Assembly (NCBI GenBank): GCA_963748205.1
Contig: CAVVIB010000002.1
Location: 96,549 to 160,548 of the forward strand
Direction: 5' to 3'
Length of the DNA: 64,000 nucleotides
Origin: JAIBJN01 sp963748205
Lineage (GTDB): Bacteria > Actinomycetota > Thermoleophilia > Gaiellales > Gaiellaceae
The notes beneath the pieces were generated by a model, which saw nothing but the letters and a program-made list of their open reading frames with translations, was not told the origin of the DNA and ran no database searches. Shown piece by piece: positions 47,943 to 57,936 of the stretch (positions are counted from its first letter, which is position 1; every line of letters begins with the position of its first letter). The position numbers and the translations under genes were made by a program.

Positions 47943-48935
47943 ATGCTCGCCGCAATCGTCGGTGCCTCCGGCTACTCCGGACAGGAGACGCTCGACCGGG
48001 TGCTCGCCCACCCGGAGCTCGACCTGGTCGCACTGGGCTCGGACTCGCTGGCCGGAAAGCCCGCGAGCGCGCTCGACCCGCGCCTGGCGCGCAACGGCGC
48101 CGCGTACGCGCCGGCGTTCGTTCCGAACGACGAGGCGCTCGCGAGCGGCGCGGACGTCGTGTTCCTCTGCCTCGGCCACGAGGACGCGGCCGCGGTCGAG
48201 CCGCCCGGCAAGGGCGTCGTCGTCGACCTCTCCGGCGCTCACCGCCTCGGCGACCCGCTTGCGTACCACGCGTGGTACGGCTTCGTCCATCCGCGGCCCG
48301 ACGACCTGGGAGCGTGGGAGTACGCGCTCCCGGAGCTCCTGCCGCCGACCGGCAGGCTCGTCGCGGCGCCCGGCTGCTACGCGACCGCCGTCCTCCTCGC
48401 CCTGCTCCCGCTCGCCCCTGCGCTCGACCGCGAGAGCGTCGTCGTGGACGCGAAGTCGGGCGTCTCGGGCGCCGGGCGGGCGCTGAAGCCGGAGTCGCAT
48501 GCCGGCCACGTGCTCGAGAACGTGACGCCCTACCGGGTCGGGCGGCACCAGCACACGGCGGAGATCGAGCAGGCGCTCGGCTTCCCCGTCTGCTTCGTCC
48601 CGCACCTCATGCCCGTGCGGCGCGGGCTCGTCGCCACCTGTTACGCGCACGCGGTCGAGAACGACCTCCGCGGGCGGCTCGAGGAGGCCTATGCGGGCTC
48701 CGACGCCGTCACGGTGCTGCCGGACGGGATTGCGCCGGAGCTCGCGCGCGTGCAGGGGACCGACGCAGCCGAGATCGGCCTCTTCACCGACCGCTCCACG
48801 GGCCGCGCGATCGTCATCTGCGCGCTCGACAACCTCGGCAAGGGCGCCGCCGGCCAGGCGATCCAGAACGCCAACCTCGCGCTCGGGCTCCCCGAGTCCG
48901 AGGGGCTCCGCCTCCCGGGAGTGCTGGTGAGCGTC
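47943..48935 (+). CDS. argC: N-acetyl-gamma-glutamyl-phosphate reductase (ArgC)
   Basis: Third step of arginine synthesis. IVGASGYSGQETLDRVLAHP, VDLSGAHRLGDP, catalytic Cys in LVAAPGCYATAVLL, SGVSGAGRALKPESH, FVPHLMPVRRGLVATCYAHA and GKGAAGQAIQNANLALGLPE are conserved. The family normally ends about ten residues after GLPE. Here no in-frame stop occurs and the frame runs through a 123-bp insertion into argJ. I end it at the insertion; the true end is uncertain. Confidence 0.88.
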
Positions 48936-49058
48936 GTTCGCCTTCGGCTCTCTCCCGTGGGGGAACCATGTTTCCCCCAGAGCCCCTCTTGTGCAGTGAA
49001 GGACCTCCGGTTCCCTCACACCCTCCCCTCCCTCACAGGCCGTCGGCCTGTGAGCGTC
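48927..49058 (+). mobile_element. Insertion with 9-bp direct repeats at the argC/argJ junction
   Basis: GTGAGCGTC occurs at 48927-48935 and again at 49050-49058, exactly 123 bp apart; the second copy is the natural start of argJ (GTG-AGC-GTC-ACC). Between them is non-coding-like DNA with the palindrome GGGGGAACCATGTTTCCCCC (48959-48978) and flanking AGCCCC, shared with the element at 13648-13674. No transposase. It looks like a small non-autonomous element with a target duplication, or a duplication by slippage. Confidence 0.5.
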
Positions 49059-50203
49059 ACCGCCGCCAAGGGCTTCGTCGCGAGCGGCATGCAATGCGGG
49101 ATCCGCCGCGCGCATCGCGACCTCGCGCTCGTGCGTTCGCTCGGGCCTGCCGTCGGCGCCGGGAATGTTCACGACGAACCGCGTGCAGGCGGCGCCGGTC
49201 AAGGTCTCCAGGGAGCACCTGGCCAACGCCGCGCCGCGCGCCGTGGTCGTCAACTCCGGCGTCGCCAACGCGGCCACCGGCGACCGCGGCGAGATCGACG
49301 CCCTCGCCACGGCGTCGGAGGCGGCGAGGCTCCTCGACCTGCGGGTCGAGGAGGTACTCGTGCTCTCGACCGGCGTGATCGGCGTCCACCTGCCGCTCGG
49401 CAAGGTCCGCGAGGGACTGCGCACCGCCGCAGACGCGCTCTCCTCGGAGGGCGGAGGCGACGCCGCGGACGCGATCCTGACCACGGACACGCGCGCCAAG
49501 ACCGCCGTGGCCGAGCGGAGACGGGTTCACGGTCGGCGGCATGGCGAAGGGCTCCGGGATGATCCACCCGGCGCTCGCGACGATGCTCGCCGTCGTCACG
49601 ACCGATTACCCGCTCGAGCCGGGCGAGGCCCACGAGTTCCTGCGCCCCGCCGTGGAGGCGTCCTTCAACCGCATCTCGGTCGACGGCGAGTGCTCGACGA
49701 ACGACGCAGTGCTCCTGCTCGCCAACGGTGCCTCCGGCGCGCCGCGCGACGACGAGGCCTTCGCCGAGGCGCTCCACGACGTCTGCGCCGACCTCGCGCG
49801 CCAGGTGGTCGAGGACGGGGAGGGGAAGACCGTGCTCATCGAGGTCAACGTCGCGGGTGCGGTCGACGAGCCGCAGGCCGACGCGATCGCCCGCCGCGTC
49901 GCCACGTCGCCGCTGGTGAAGACGGCCGCGTTCGGGCGCGACCCGAACTGGGGCCGCGTGCTCGCGGCCGCGGGCTCCGCGCCCTTCAACGGCGGCTTCG
50001 CGCAGCTCGAGCCCAACCGCGTCCGGCTCGCGCTCAACGGCACCACGGTCTTCGACGGCGTTCCGCTCGGCGAGGATGCGACGCTCGGCGGCGCGTCGCT
50101 GAGCATCGAGCTCGATCTCCGCATGGGCGCCGGTTCGGCGTCCTATCTCGCCTCCGACCTCACCTACGACTACGTGCGCCTCAACGCGGAGTACACGACG
50201 TGA
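49050..50203 (+). CDS. argJ: Bifunctional glutamate N-acetyltransferase/acetylglutamate synthase (ArgJ), two apparent frameshifts
   Basis: Two one-base removals (near 49164 and near 49518) give 383 residues. VSVTAAKGFVASGMQCGIRR start, then MFTTNRVQAAPVKVSREHLA, AVVVNSGVANAATGDRGEID, VLSTGVIGVHLPLGKV, GFTVGGMAKGSGMIHPALAT with the autocleavage Ala-Thr, and KTAAFGRDPNWGRVLAAAGS. Recycles the acetyl group from acetylornithine. Coupled to argB by GTGA. Confidence 0.88.
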
Positions 50204-50868
50204 GGCTCCTGGTCGTGAAGTGCGGCGGAGCCGTGGCGCACGCCTCGGCCGCGGCCATCGAGAGCCTCCGCCCCGGCTGGGACGGCGTCTGCGTCGTCCA
50301 CGGGGCCGGGCCGCAGATCTCGTCCGAGATGGACCGCCTGGGCCTCCCGGTCTCGTTCGTCGCCGGCCGCCGCGTCACCGACGCGGCCGCACTGGCGGTC
50401 GTGCGCGAGTCGTTCGCACGGGTCAACGCCCAGCTCTGCGAGGCGCTCGGCACGGGCGCCGTCGGCCTCATGGGCGACGAGATCGGCCTCGAGGCAACAC
50501 CCATTCCCGAGCTCGGCCTCGTCGGCGAGCCGCTCCCCGGCCGTCCTGCGGCGGTCGTGGATGCGCTCGCGGCGGGCCGGACACCGGTGATCGCGCCCGT
50601 CGCGCGGGGACCGCTGAACGTGAACGCCGACGAGGCTGCGTGGGCGCTGGCCGTCGGCCTCGGCGCTCAGCGGCTTCTCTTCCTCACCGATGTCCCCGGC
50701 GTTCTCGTCGAGGGATCCCTCCTCCCTTCGATCGGGGCCGACGAGGCCGACCGACTCCTCGACGACGGCTCCTTCGAGGGCGGCATCGTCCCCAAGCTGC
50801 GCGCTGCCGTGCGCGCCGCGCGCTCGGGGCTCCACGCGGAGATCGGCGAGACGGTGGTGCTGCCGTGA
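50200..50868 (+). CDS. argB: Acetylglutamate kinase (ArgB)
   Basis: 222 residues, amino-acid kinase fold, short relative to the roughly 260-300 common in the family. LLVVKCGGAVA, VVHGAGPQISSEMDRLGLPV, VAGRRVTDAAAL, PLNVNADEAAWALAVGLGAQ, LLFLTDVPGVL and GGIVPKLRAAVRAARSG. The N-terminal helix that confers arginine inhibition in hexameric forms is not evident, so feedback control may be absent. Confidence 0.9.
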   Translation: MRLLVVKCGGAVAHASAAAIESLRPGWDGVCVVHGAGPQISSEMDRLGLPVSFVAGRRVTDAAALAVVRESFARVNAQLCEALGTGAVGLMGDEIGLEATPIPELGLVGEPLPGRPAAVVDALAAGRTPVIAPVARGPLNVNADEAAWALAVGLGAQRLLFLTDVPGVLVEGSLLPSIGADEADRLLDDGSFEGGIVPKLRAAVRAARSGLHAEIGETVVLP

Positions 50869-52001
50869 ATCGTGTCGCGCACCCGCCCGTGCTCCCGACC
50901 TACGCGCGCCTCGACGTCACGTTCGTCGAGGGCGTCGGCTCCTGGCTCATCGCCGACGACGGACGCACCTACCTCGACTTCGCAGCCGGCATCGCCGTCG
51001 TCGGGCTCGGCCACGGCCATCCCGCCGTGACCGCGGCCGCCCGCGACCAGCTCGAGCGGCTCTGGCACGTCTCCAACCTCTACTGGACGCAGCCCATGTC
51101 CAGGCTCGCCGACCGGCTTTCCGAGCGGTTCGGCGGGGCGGAGGCCTTCTTCTGCAACTCCGGCGCCGAGTCGGTGGAGGCCGCCCTCAAGTACGCGCGC
51201 AAGGCGACAGGCAGGCACGCCGTGCTCGCACTCGAGGGCTCCTTCCACGGGCGTACGCTCGGCGCCCTCGGCGTCACCGGGCAGCCAGGGAAGAGAGCGG
51301 CGTTCGAGCCGCTCCCCGGGCCGGTTCGCTTCGCGCGGCCGAATGACGCCGAGTCCCTGGGGGCGGGCGTCAACGACGACACAGGCCTCGTCCTTCTCGA
51401 GCCCGTGCTCGGGGAGGGCGGGGTCGTCCCGTTGACGCCCGAATTCATTCAGGCCGCCGCCGAGATCGCCGCCCGGGCGGGCGCGCTTCTCTGCGTGGAC
51501 GAGATCCAGACCGGCGTGGGGAGGACCGGGACGTTCTTCGCCTTCGAGCAGAGCGGCGTGCGGCCGGATCTCGTCACGCTCGCCAAGGGCCTCGCCAACG
51601 GCCTGCCGCTCGGCTGCCTGCTCGTCGCCGAGGAGGCGGCCGGCGGCTTCGAGCCGGGCGACCACGCCTCGACCTTCGGCGGGAACCCTGTTGCCTGCGC
51701 GGCGGCGTGCGCCGTCTGCGACGCCGTCGACGACGAGCTGCTCGCACGCGTGCACGACCTCGGCGCGGAGCTGCGCGCGGGCCTCGCCCGCATCGACGCC
51801 GTCCAGGACGTGCGCGGCCTCGGCCTGCTGATCGGCGCCGAGCTCGACCGCCTCGCCGCGCCCGTCGTCGCCGACTGCCTCGAGCACGGCCTGCTCGTGA
51901 CGTCCGCCGGCGAGCGTGTACTGCGCCTGACGCCGCCGCTCGTGGTCGACCGCGGCGACGTCGCAGAGGCTCTCGACATCCTCAGGGAGGTGCTTGCATG
52001 A
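50865..52001 (+). CDS. argD: Acetylornithine aminotransferase (ArgD)
   Basis: 378 residues, PLP fold type I. LDFAAGIAVVGLGHGHPAVT, FFCNSGAESVEAALKYARK, GSFHGRTLGALGVTGQP, LLCVDEIQTGVGRTG, LVTLAKGLANGLPLG (PLP Lys) and ASTFGGNPVACAAA. GTG start overlaps the argB stop, stop overlaps argR. Confidence 0.95.
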   Translation: MNRVAHPPVLPTYARLDVTFVEGVGSWLIADDGRTYLDFAAGIAVVGLGHGHPAVTAAARDQLERLWHVSNLYWTQPMSRLADRLSERFGGAEAFFCNSGAESVEAALKYARKATGRHAVLALEGSFHGRTLGALGVTGQPGKRAAFEPLPGPVRFARPNDAESLGAGVNDDTGLVLLEPVLGEGGVVPLTPEFIQAAAEIAARAGALLCVDEIQTGVGRTGTFFAFEQSGVRPDLVTLAKGLANGLPLGCLLVAEEAAGGFEPGDHASTFGGNPVACAAACAVCDAVDDELLARVHDLGAELRAGLARIDAVQDVRGLGLLIGAELDRLAAPVVADCLEHGLLVTSAGERVLRLTPPLVVDRGDVAEALDILREVLA

Positions 52002-52465
52002 CCGACAAGACCCGTCGCCAGGGCGCCATCCTGCGCCTCGTCCGCGAGCGGCCGATCGCGACGCAGAGCGAGCTCGTGGATGCCCTCCGCGCTGCCGGCC
52101 ACGAGGTCGTGCAGACGACGGTCTCCCGGGACATCCACGAGCTCGGCCTGCGCAAGGTGCGCACGGGCACCGGCCGCCTGGCTTACGCGCCGCCTGACGC
52201 TCCGGACGCCGACGGCATGCGCGCGCTCGGGGCGGCGCTCCGCCGCTGGGCGCTCGACTTCCAGGCGAGCGCGAACATCCTCGTGATCCTCACGCCGCGC
52301 GGCTACGCGGCCCCGCTGGCGGACGCGATCGACGCCTCCGGCCTCACGGAGTCGATCGGCACGGTCGCCGGCGACAACACGATCATCGTGGTCGCGCGCG
52401 AGGGCGTCTCGGGCGCGGGGCTCGCCGACCAGCTGCGGAGCTACGCCATGGAAGGAGCGGCGTGA
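51998..52465 (+). CDS. argR: Arginine repressor ArgR
   Basis: 155 residues. N-terminal winged helix with AILRLVRERPIATQSELVDA and VVQTTVSRDIHELGLRKVRT; C-terminal arginine-binding hexamer domain with ILVILTPRGYAAPLADAID and IGTVAGDNTIIVVARE. Likely binds the two sites between carA and argC. Confidence 0.95.
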   Translation: MTDKTRRQGAILRLVRERPIATQSELVDALRAAGHEVVQTTVSRDIHELGLRKVRTGTGRLAYAPPDAPDADGMRALGAALRRWALDFQASANILVILTPRGYAAPLADAIDASGLTESIGTVAGDNTIIVVAREGVSGAGLADQLRSYAMEGAA

Positions 52466-53665
52466 GCACGGCGGTTCTCGCGTTCAGCGGGCGGGCTCGA
52501 CACGAGCTGTGCCATCGCCTGGCTCAAGGAGGACTACGGCTTCGACGAGGTCGTGGCCGTGCTCGTCGACGTCGGCCAGGACGTCGAGCTGGAGCCGGCG
52601 CTCGCGCGCGCCCGCGCGGCCGGCGCGGACGACATCGTCGTCGCCGAGCTCCGCGAGGAGTTCGCCGACGAGCAGGTGGCGAAGGCGCTCAAGGCCAACG
52701 CGCTCTACGAGGGCAAGTACCCGCTCGTCTCCGCGCTCTCGCGCCCGGTGATCGCCGAGGCGGTCGCCACGGTCGCGCTCGACGTAGACGCCGACGCGGT
52801 CGTCCACGGCTGCACCGGCAAGGGCAACGACCAGCTCCGCTTCGAGATCGCGCTGCGTGCCAACTACCCCGGCGTGCGCGTGATCGCGCCGCTCCGCGAC
52901 CGGGTCTGGGCGCGCGAGGACGAGATCGCCTACGCGCTCGCCCGGCGGATTCCCGTGGCGCAGACTTCCGCGTCGCCGTACTCGATCGACGCGAATCTGC
53001 TCGGCCGCTCCATCGAGGCCGGGATCCTCGAGGATCCATGGACGGCGCCGCCCGAGGACGCCTACGTGCTCACGAGCTCGCCCGACGAGGCGCCGGAGCC
53101 GTCGGAGGTCGTGATCGGGTTCGCGGAGGGCCTTCCGGTCGCGCTCGACGGGGAGGAGCTCTCGCTCGTCGACCTCGTCGCGGAGCTGAACGAGCGGGCC
53201 GGGGCGTACGGGATCGGCCGGATCGACATGATCGAGAATCGCGCCGTCGGCATCAAGAGCCGCGAGGTCTACGAGGCGCCGGCCGCGCTCGTGCTCATCG
53301 AGGCGCACCGTGCGCTCGAGGATCTCGTCCTCACACGGGCCGAGCTCCAGGAGAAGCGGCGTCTCGAGGACCGCTGGGCGACGCTCGTCTACGAGGGCCA
53401 TTGGTTCAGCCCGCTCCGCGAGGCGATCGACGCCTTCGTGGACGCCACACAGGACGTCGTCGAGGGCGAGGTCAGGCTCGAGCTCCGTCCCGCGACCGCG
53501 GTCGTGACGGGCCGGCGCTCGCCGCAGGCGCTCTACGCGAAGACGCTCGCTTCGTACGGCGCCGACGAGACGTTCCCGCATGCGGCCGCCGAGGGCTATG
53601 TCCAGATCGCGGCGCTCGAGGCCGAACTGGCCGCGGCCCGTGCGCGGAAGGGGGCGCCGGTGTGA
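52462..53665 (+). CDS. argG: Argininosuccinate synthase (ArgG), one apparent frameshift
   Basis: Removing one G at 52489-52491 gives 400 residues and restores the PP-loop FSGGLDTSCAIAWLKEDYG. Then VAVLVDVGQDVELEPALARA, GKYPLVSALSRPVIAEA, VVHGCTGKGNDQLRFEI, DENLLGRS-like DANLLGRSIEAGILEDP, YGIGRIDMIENRAVGIKSRE and YEGHWFSPLREAIDAFVD. GTGA coupling to argR and argH. Confidence 0.92.
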
Positions 53666-54906
53666 CGCTCTGGGCCGCACGCGTCGAGGCGGCGCTTGCG
53701 CCCGAGGTGGCGGAGTTTCTCCGCGCCGACGACGCCGAGCTCCTCCCGTACGACTGCGAGGCGACGCTCGTCCACGCGCGGCGCCTCCACGACGGAGGGC
53801 TTCTCTCCGACCACGACCTGCGCGAGGTCGAGGCGCGCCTGGCGGCGATCCGCGAGGAGGGCGCCACGTTCGTCGCGGGCGACGAGGACATCCACTCGAC
53901 GCTCGAGCGACTGCTCGGGCCCGTCGGCCGCAAGGTCCACGCCGGGCGCTCGCGCAACGACCAGGTAGCCGCGGCCTTCCGCCTCTACGTCGCCGACGCC
54001 TGCGTCGAGGCGCGCGAGGGCATCGCCGGGCTCGCGGACACGATCCTCGACCTCGCCGAGCGCGAGGCCGACACGCTCTTCCCCGGCTACACCCATCTGC
54101 AGCGGGCACAACCGGTCACGCTCGGGCACCACCTCATCGCCTGGTCGGCGATGCTCGAGCGCGACCTCGCCCGCTTCGCCCACGCCGCCGAGCAGGCGGG
54201 GCCGAGCCCGTTGGGCGCGGGAGCGCTCGCGGGCTCGACCCTGCCCCTCGCGGCGCCGCCGGGGCCGCAGGCGGCGAACTCGCTCGACGCGGTCGCCGAC
54301 CGGGACTTCGCACTCGACTACCTCTACGCGTGCGCCGTCCTGCTCGGGCACCTGTCCCGGATCGGCGAGGAGATCGTCCTCTGGTGCACGTCGGAGTTCG
54401 GCCTCGTCCGGCTCCCGGAGGCCGCCGCGACCGGCTCGTCGATGATGCCGCAGAAGCTCAATCCCGACGTGGCCGAGCTCGTGCGCGGCAAGGCCGGAAC
54501 GGCGGTCGGGCGCCTCACAGGGCTCCTGACGGTCGTGAAGGGCCTGCCGCTCGCCTACAACCGCGATCTCCAGGAGGACAAGCCGCCGGTCTTCGCCGCG
54601 CGCGGCGACGTCCGCGGCGCGCTCGCCGCGCTGACCGTGCTCGTGGACGGGCTGGAGGTCGACCACGAACGGGCCGCCGAGGCCGTCTCGGACCCGGCGT
54701 TGCTGGCCACCGACGCCGCCGAGGAGCTCGTCCGCGAGGGTGTTCCCTTCCGCGACGCCTACGAGCAGGTGGCCGAAGCCGTGCGCGAGGGCCGGTTCCA
54801 GCCGCCGCACGACGCGGAGGACAGCGTCGCCGCGCGGAGCGCGCCGGGACCCGGGGGAGTTGCAGCGGCGCTCGCCGCCGCACGAGCCAGATTCGACAAG
54901 ATCTAA
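53662..54906 (+). CDS. argH: Argininosuccinate lyase (ArgH)
   Basis: 414 residues, somewhat short. EDIHSTLERLLGPVGRKVHA, GRSRNDQVAAAFRLYVADAC, GYTHLQRAQPVTLGHHLIAW, TGSSMMPQKLNPDVAELVRG (catalytic loop) and LPLAYNRDLQEDK. GTG start within the argG stop. Confidence 0.95.
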   Translation: MTLWAARVEAALAPEVAEFLRADDAELLPYDCEATLVHARRLHDGGLLSDHDLREVEARLAAIREEGATFVAGDEDIHSTLERLLGPVGRKVHAGRSRNDQVAAAFRLYVADACVEAREGIAGLADTILDLAEREADTLFPGYTHLQRAQPVTLGHHLIAWSAMLERDLARFAHAAEQAGPSPLGAGALAGSTLPLAAPPGPQAANSLDAVADRDFALDYLYACAVLLGHLSRIGEEIVLWCTSEFGLVRLPEAAATGSSMMPQKLNPDVAELVRGKAGTAVGRLTGLLTVVKGLPLAYNRDLQEDKPPVFAARGDVRGALAALTVLVDGLEVDHERAAEAVSDPALLATDAAEELVREGVPFRDAYEQVAEAVREGRFQPPHDAEDSVAARSAPGPGGVAAALAAARARFDKI

Positions 54907-54909
54907 TCC

Positions 54910-56108
54910 GTGCGCACCCTCGAGGATGTCGCCGGGGCCGTCGGCACGCCCTTCTACGCGTACGACGCCGACCTCTTTCGCGAGCGAATCGCCCGCTTCC
55001 GCGCCGCGTTCGGCGACGATCCACCGGACATCTTCTACGCCCTGAAGGCGAACGACGCCCTTGCGCTGGTCGCCGTCGCGGCCGCGGAAGGGCTCGGCGC
55101 CGACATCGTCTCCGGGGGCGAGCTGGCCAAGGCTCTGCGAGCCGGCATCCCCGCCGAGCGCATCGTCTTCTCCGGCGTCGGCAAGACGCGGGCCGAAATC
55201 GCGGCGGCCCTCCAGGCGGGCGTGCGGACGCTCAACGTGGAGTCCCTCGGAGAGCTGGACGTATCGCAGAGGAGGCAACCGCGCTCGGCGTCGTCGCGCC
55301 CGTCTCGGTGCGCCTGAATCCCGACGTGGATGCCGGCACGCATTCGTACATCGCCACCGGCTCGGCGGCGAGCAAGTTCGGGCTCGGCCTCGAGGACGCG
55401 CGCGCGGCGTACGAGCGGGCCGCCGCGCACCCGGCGCTGGAGCCGGTCGGGATCTCGTTCCACGTGGGCTCGCAGCTCCTCGACACGGGCCCCGTGCTGG
55501 CGGCCGGGGAGCGTGCGGCCGGGCTCTGGCGGGAGCTCGACGCCGCCGGCATCCGGCTGCGTGACCTCGATGCCGGCGGCGGCCTCGGGATCGCCTACGA
55601 CGGCGGTGAGGACGCGGACGTCGACGCCTACGCGAGCGCGCTCTCGGCGCTCGCGCGCGACCTCGGCGCGCGCCTCGTGCTCGAGCCGGGCCGCTGGCTC
55701 GTCGGGCCGGTCGGCACGTTCGTGACACGCGTGCTGTACGTGAAGGACGCGCCGGGCCGGCGAATTGCCGTCTGCGACGGAGGCATGAACGACCTCATCC
55801 GCCCGGCGCTCTACGGCGCCCGACATCCGATCAGCCTGCTGGGGCCGGCGGAGAGGGAGCACGGGACGGTCGACGTCGTCGGCCCCGTCTGCGAGTCGGG
55901 AGACTTCTTCGCCCTGGGCCTGGAGCTGCCGCTCCCGGAGCCCGGCGACCTGCTCGCGATCGGGCAGGCGGGGGCGTACTGCCGGGTCATGTCCTCGGCG
56001 TACAACGCCCGTCCGCTGTGCGCCGAGGTGCTTCGCGAGGACGGCACGTTCCGGGTGATCCGCGAGCCGGTCTCGGCTGACGCGATCGCCTCGACCGAGC
56101 TCCTCTAG
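54910..56108 (+). CDS. lysA: Diaminopimelate decarboxylase (LysA), one apparent frameshift
   Basis: Adding one C at 55260/55261 (GAC-CGT-ATC) gives 399 residues. GTPFYAYDADLFRERI, PLP lysine in FYALKANDALALVAVAAAEG, GLGADIVSGGELAKALRAGI, then after the shift RLNPDVDAGTHSYIATGSAA, SKFGL, ISFHVGSQLLDTGP, LEPGRWLVGP and VVGPVCESGDFFA. Last step of lysine synthesis. GTG three bases after argH. Unusual partner for an arginine cluster. Confidence 0.92.
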
Positions 56109-56126
56109 CTTCATTTCGTATAGGGC

Positions 56127-56155
56127 TTTACTTTCTGAAGTACTGCTGGTAGCGT
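56127..56155 (+). promoter_or_regulatory. Promoter of the sulfur-assimilation operon
   Basis: TTTACT (56127-56132), 17-bp spacer, TAGCGT (56150-56155). The start site near 56162 would make the short leader ORF at 56166 essentially leaderless. Confidence 0.5.
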
Positions 56156-56165
56156 GCCCGCCACG

Positions 56166-56255
56166 ATGAGCGCGCGCACGTCCGTCACGCAGCGACTCAG
56201 CACGGCGGGCATGCGTTGCACGATCGGCGCCATGTGTTGCGCCGTCGTCCGCTAG
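56166..56255 (+). CDS. Cysteine-rich leader peptide, putative attenuator
   Basis: 29-codon ORF in the leader of the sulfite reductase gene; its C-terminal part, from an internal ATG at 56211, reads MRCTIGAMCCAVVR and stops. Three Cys codons, two in tandem, just before the sir gene suggest control by Cys-tRNA supply, like the polycysteine leaderless short ORFs that attenuate cysteine genes in mycobacteria. A 6-bp hairpin CGGCGC / GCGCCG (56225-56244) spans the Cys-Cys codons. Confidence 0.6.
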   Translation: MSARTSVTQRLSTAGMRCTIGAMCCAVVR

Positions 56256-56283
56256 CGCGCTCCCTCGCAACCGAAGGAACGCG

Positions 56284-57936
56284 ATGCCCGAGACCCGGAC
56301 GATTACCCGTACCCAAAAACCCGAGCCCGACTGGGAGCTCGTGCTCAAGCGCAACCCGGTCGAGCGGATCAAGCGAGACAAGAACCCGCTGGGCATCCGC
56401 GACGAGCTGCCCGCGCTCATCGCCGCCGGCTACGAGGCCGTCCCGGAGGAGGACATCGTCCGCCTCCAGTGGTGGGGCCTCTACCACGACAAGCCGAAGA
56501 TCGGGCGCTTCATGTTGCGCATCAAGCTGCCGAGCGGCCAGATCACCCCGGCGCAGCTGCGCGCCATCGGCGAGGTCTCCGAGCAGTACGGGCGAGGCGA
56601 CGCCGAGCTCGCCACGCGCCAGAACGTCCAGCTGCACTGGCTGGAGCTGGCCTCGCTGCCCGACGTCTTCGCCGACCTCGACGCCGCCGGGCTCTCGACC
56701 GCGGGCGGCTGCGGCGACACGGTGCGCAACATCACCGGCTGCCCCGTGCAGGGCCTGGCGCACGACGAGCTCTTCGACGCCTCGTCGGTCGTCGAGGAGG
56801 CGGCCGCGTTCTTCTACGGCAACCCGGACTACACCGATCTCCCGCGCAAGCACAAGATCACGATCTCGGCCTGCGCGCACGCGTGCAACGCGCCGGAGAT
56901 CAACTGCATCGCCCTCGTCGGCGCAATCGTCGGCGGGCGCGAGGGCTTCTCCGTCCGCGTCGGCGGCGGGCTCTCCTCCGTGCCTCGGATCTCGCGCGAC
57001 ATGGGCGTGTTCGTCCCGCGCGAGGACGCCGTCACGGTGCTCGCGGCCATCCTCGACGCCTGGAAGACCGACCTGCGCTACCGGGTCTCGCGCGTCAAGG
57101 CCCGCCTGAAGTTCATGATCGACGACATCGGGCCGGAGGGGATGCGCGAGCGCGTCGAGGCCCTGCTCGGCTATCGGCTCGAGGACTACGAGCCCGATGA
57201 CCTGCCGCGGCCGGTCGACCACCTCGGCGTCCATGCCCAGAAGCAGGCGGGGCTTTCGTACGTCGGCGTCCCCGTGCACCTGGGGCTCGTCAACGCCGGT
57301 CAGCTCGTCGCGGTCGCCGACCTTGCCGAGGAGCTGGGCGCGGACGTGCGCATCACGCGCCGCCAGAACTTCATCGTCGCGGGCGTCCCCGACGAGCGCC
57401 TCGACGAGACCGTCGCGCGGCTCGAGGAGATCGGCTTCCCGCTCGGCCTGAGCGGCCTGCGGGCACGCGGGGTCGCCTGCACGGGCGAGCCGCACTGCAA
57501 CTTCTCGGTCACGGAGACGAAGAGCCGACTCGGGCGCCTGGTCGAGCACCTGGAGGAGCGGTTCGGCAGCGCGGCCGACGAGCTCGGCCTCCAGCTGGAC
57601 GGGTGCCCGCACTCGTGCGCGCAGCACTGGATCGCGGACATCGGCTTCCAGGGGACGACCGCGCGCGACGACGACGGCAAGCGCCGGCAGGCGTACGACA
57701 TCTTCGTGCGCGGCGGCCTCGGCCCCGACGCGCAGATCGCGACGCCGCTCTTCCGCCGCATCCCGACGGAGGAGCTGGACGCGGCGGTCGACGGGCTCGT
57801 GGCCGGCTGGCTGGACGGGCGGGCGAGCGGCGAGACCTTCTCCTCGTTTGCCCAGCGGCTCACGGACGACGAGCTCGGCGCGCTGGCGGGCCTGGAGCCT
57901 GCGCGCAGCCGGGCGCGCGAGCGGGAGGCGGCCTGA
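56284..57936 (+). CDS. Ferredoxin-dependent sulfite (or nitrite) reductase
   Basis: 550 residues. Six-electron reduction of sulfite to sulfide by siroheme and [4Fe-4S]. Cluster cysteines C399 and C405 in CTGEPHCNFS and C441 and C445 in LDGCPHSCAQHW; siroheme segments ATRQNVQLHWLEL, VRNITGCPVQGLAHDEL and SACAHACNAPEINCIALVG. Neighbouring cysH and siroheme genes favour sulfite over nitrite. Clear Shine-Dalgarno GAAGGAA. ATG follows the leader peptide by 28 bases. TGATG overlap with cysH. Confidence 0.93.
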   Translation: MPETRTITRTQKPEPDWELVLKRNPVERIKRDKNPLGIRDELPALIAAGYEAVPEEDIVRLQWWGLYHDKPKIGRFMLRIKLPSGQITPAQLRAIGEVSEQYGRGDAELATRQNVQLHWLELASLPDVFADLDAAGLSTAGGCGDTVRNITGCPVQGLAHDELFDASSVVEEAAAFFYGNPDYTDLPRKHKITISACAHACNAPEINCIALVGAIVGGREGFSVRVGGGLSSVPRISRDMGVFVPREDAVTVLAAILDAWKTDLRYRVSRVKARLKFMIDDIGPEGMRERVEALLGYRLEDYEPDDLPRPVDHLGVHAQKQAGLSYVGVPVHLGLVNAGQLVAVADLAEELGADVRITRRQNFIVAGVPDERLDETVARLEEIGFPLGLSGLRARGVACTGEPHCNFSVTETKSRLGRLVEHLEERFGSAADELGLQLDGCPHSCAQHWIADIGFQGTTARDDDGKRRQAYDIFVRGGLGPDAQIATPLFRRIPTEELDAAVDGLVAGWLDGRASGETFSSFAQRLTDDELGALAGLEPARSRAREREAA

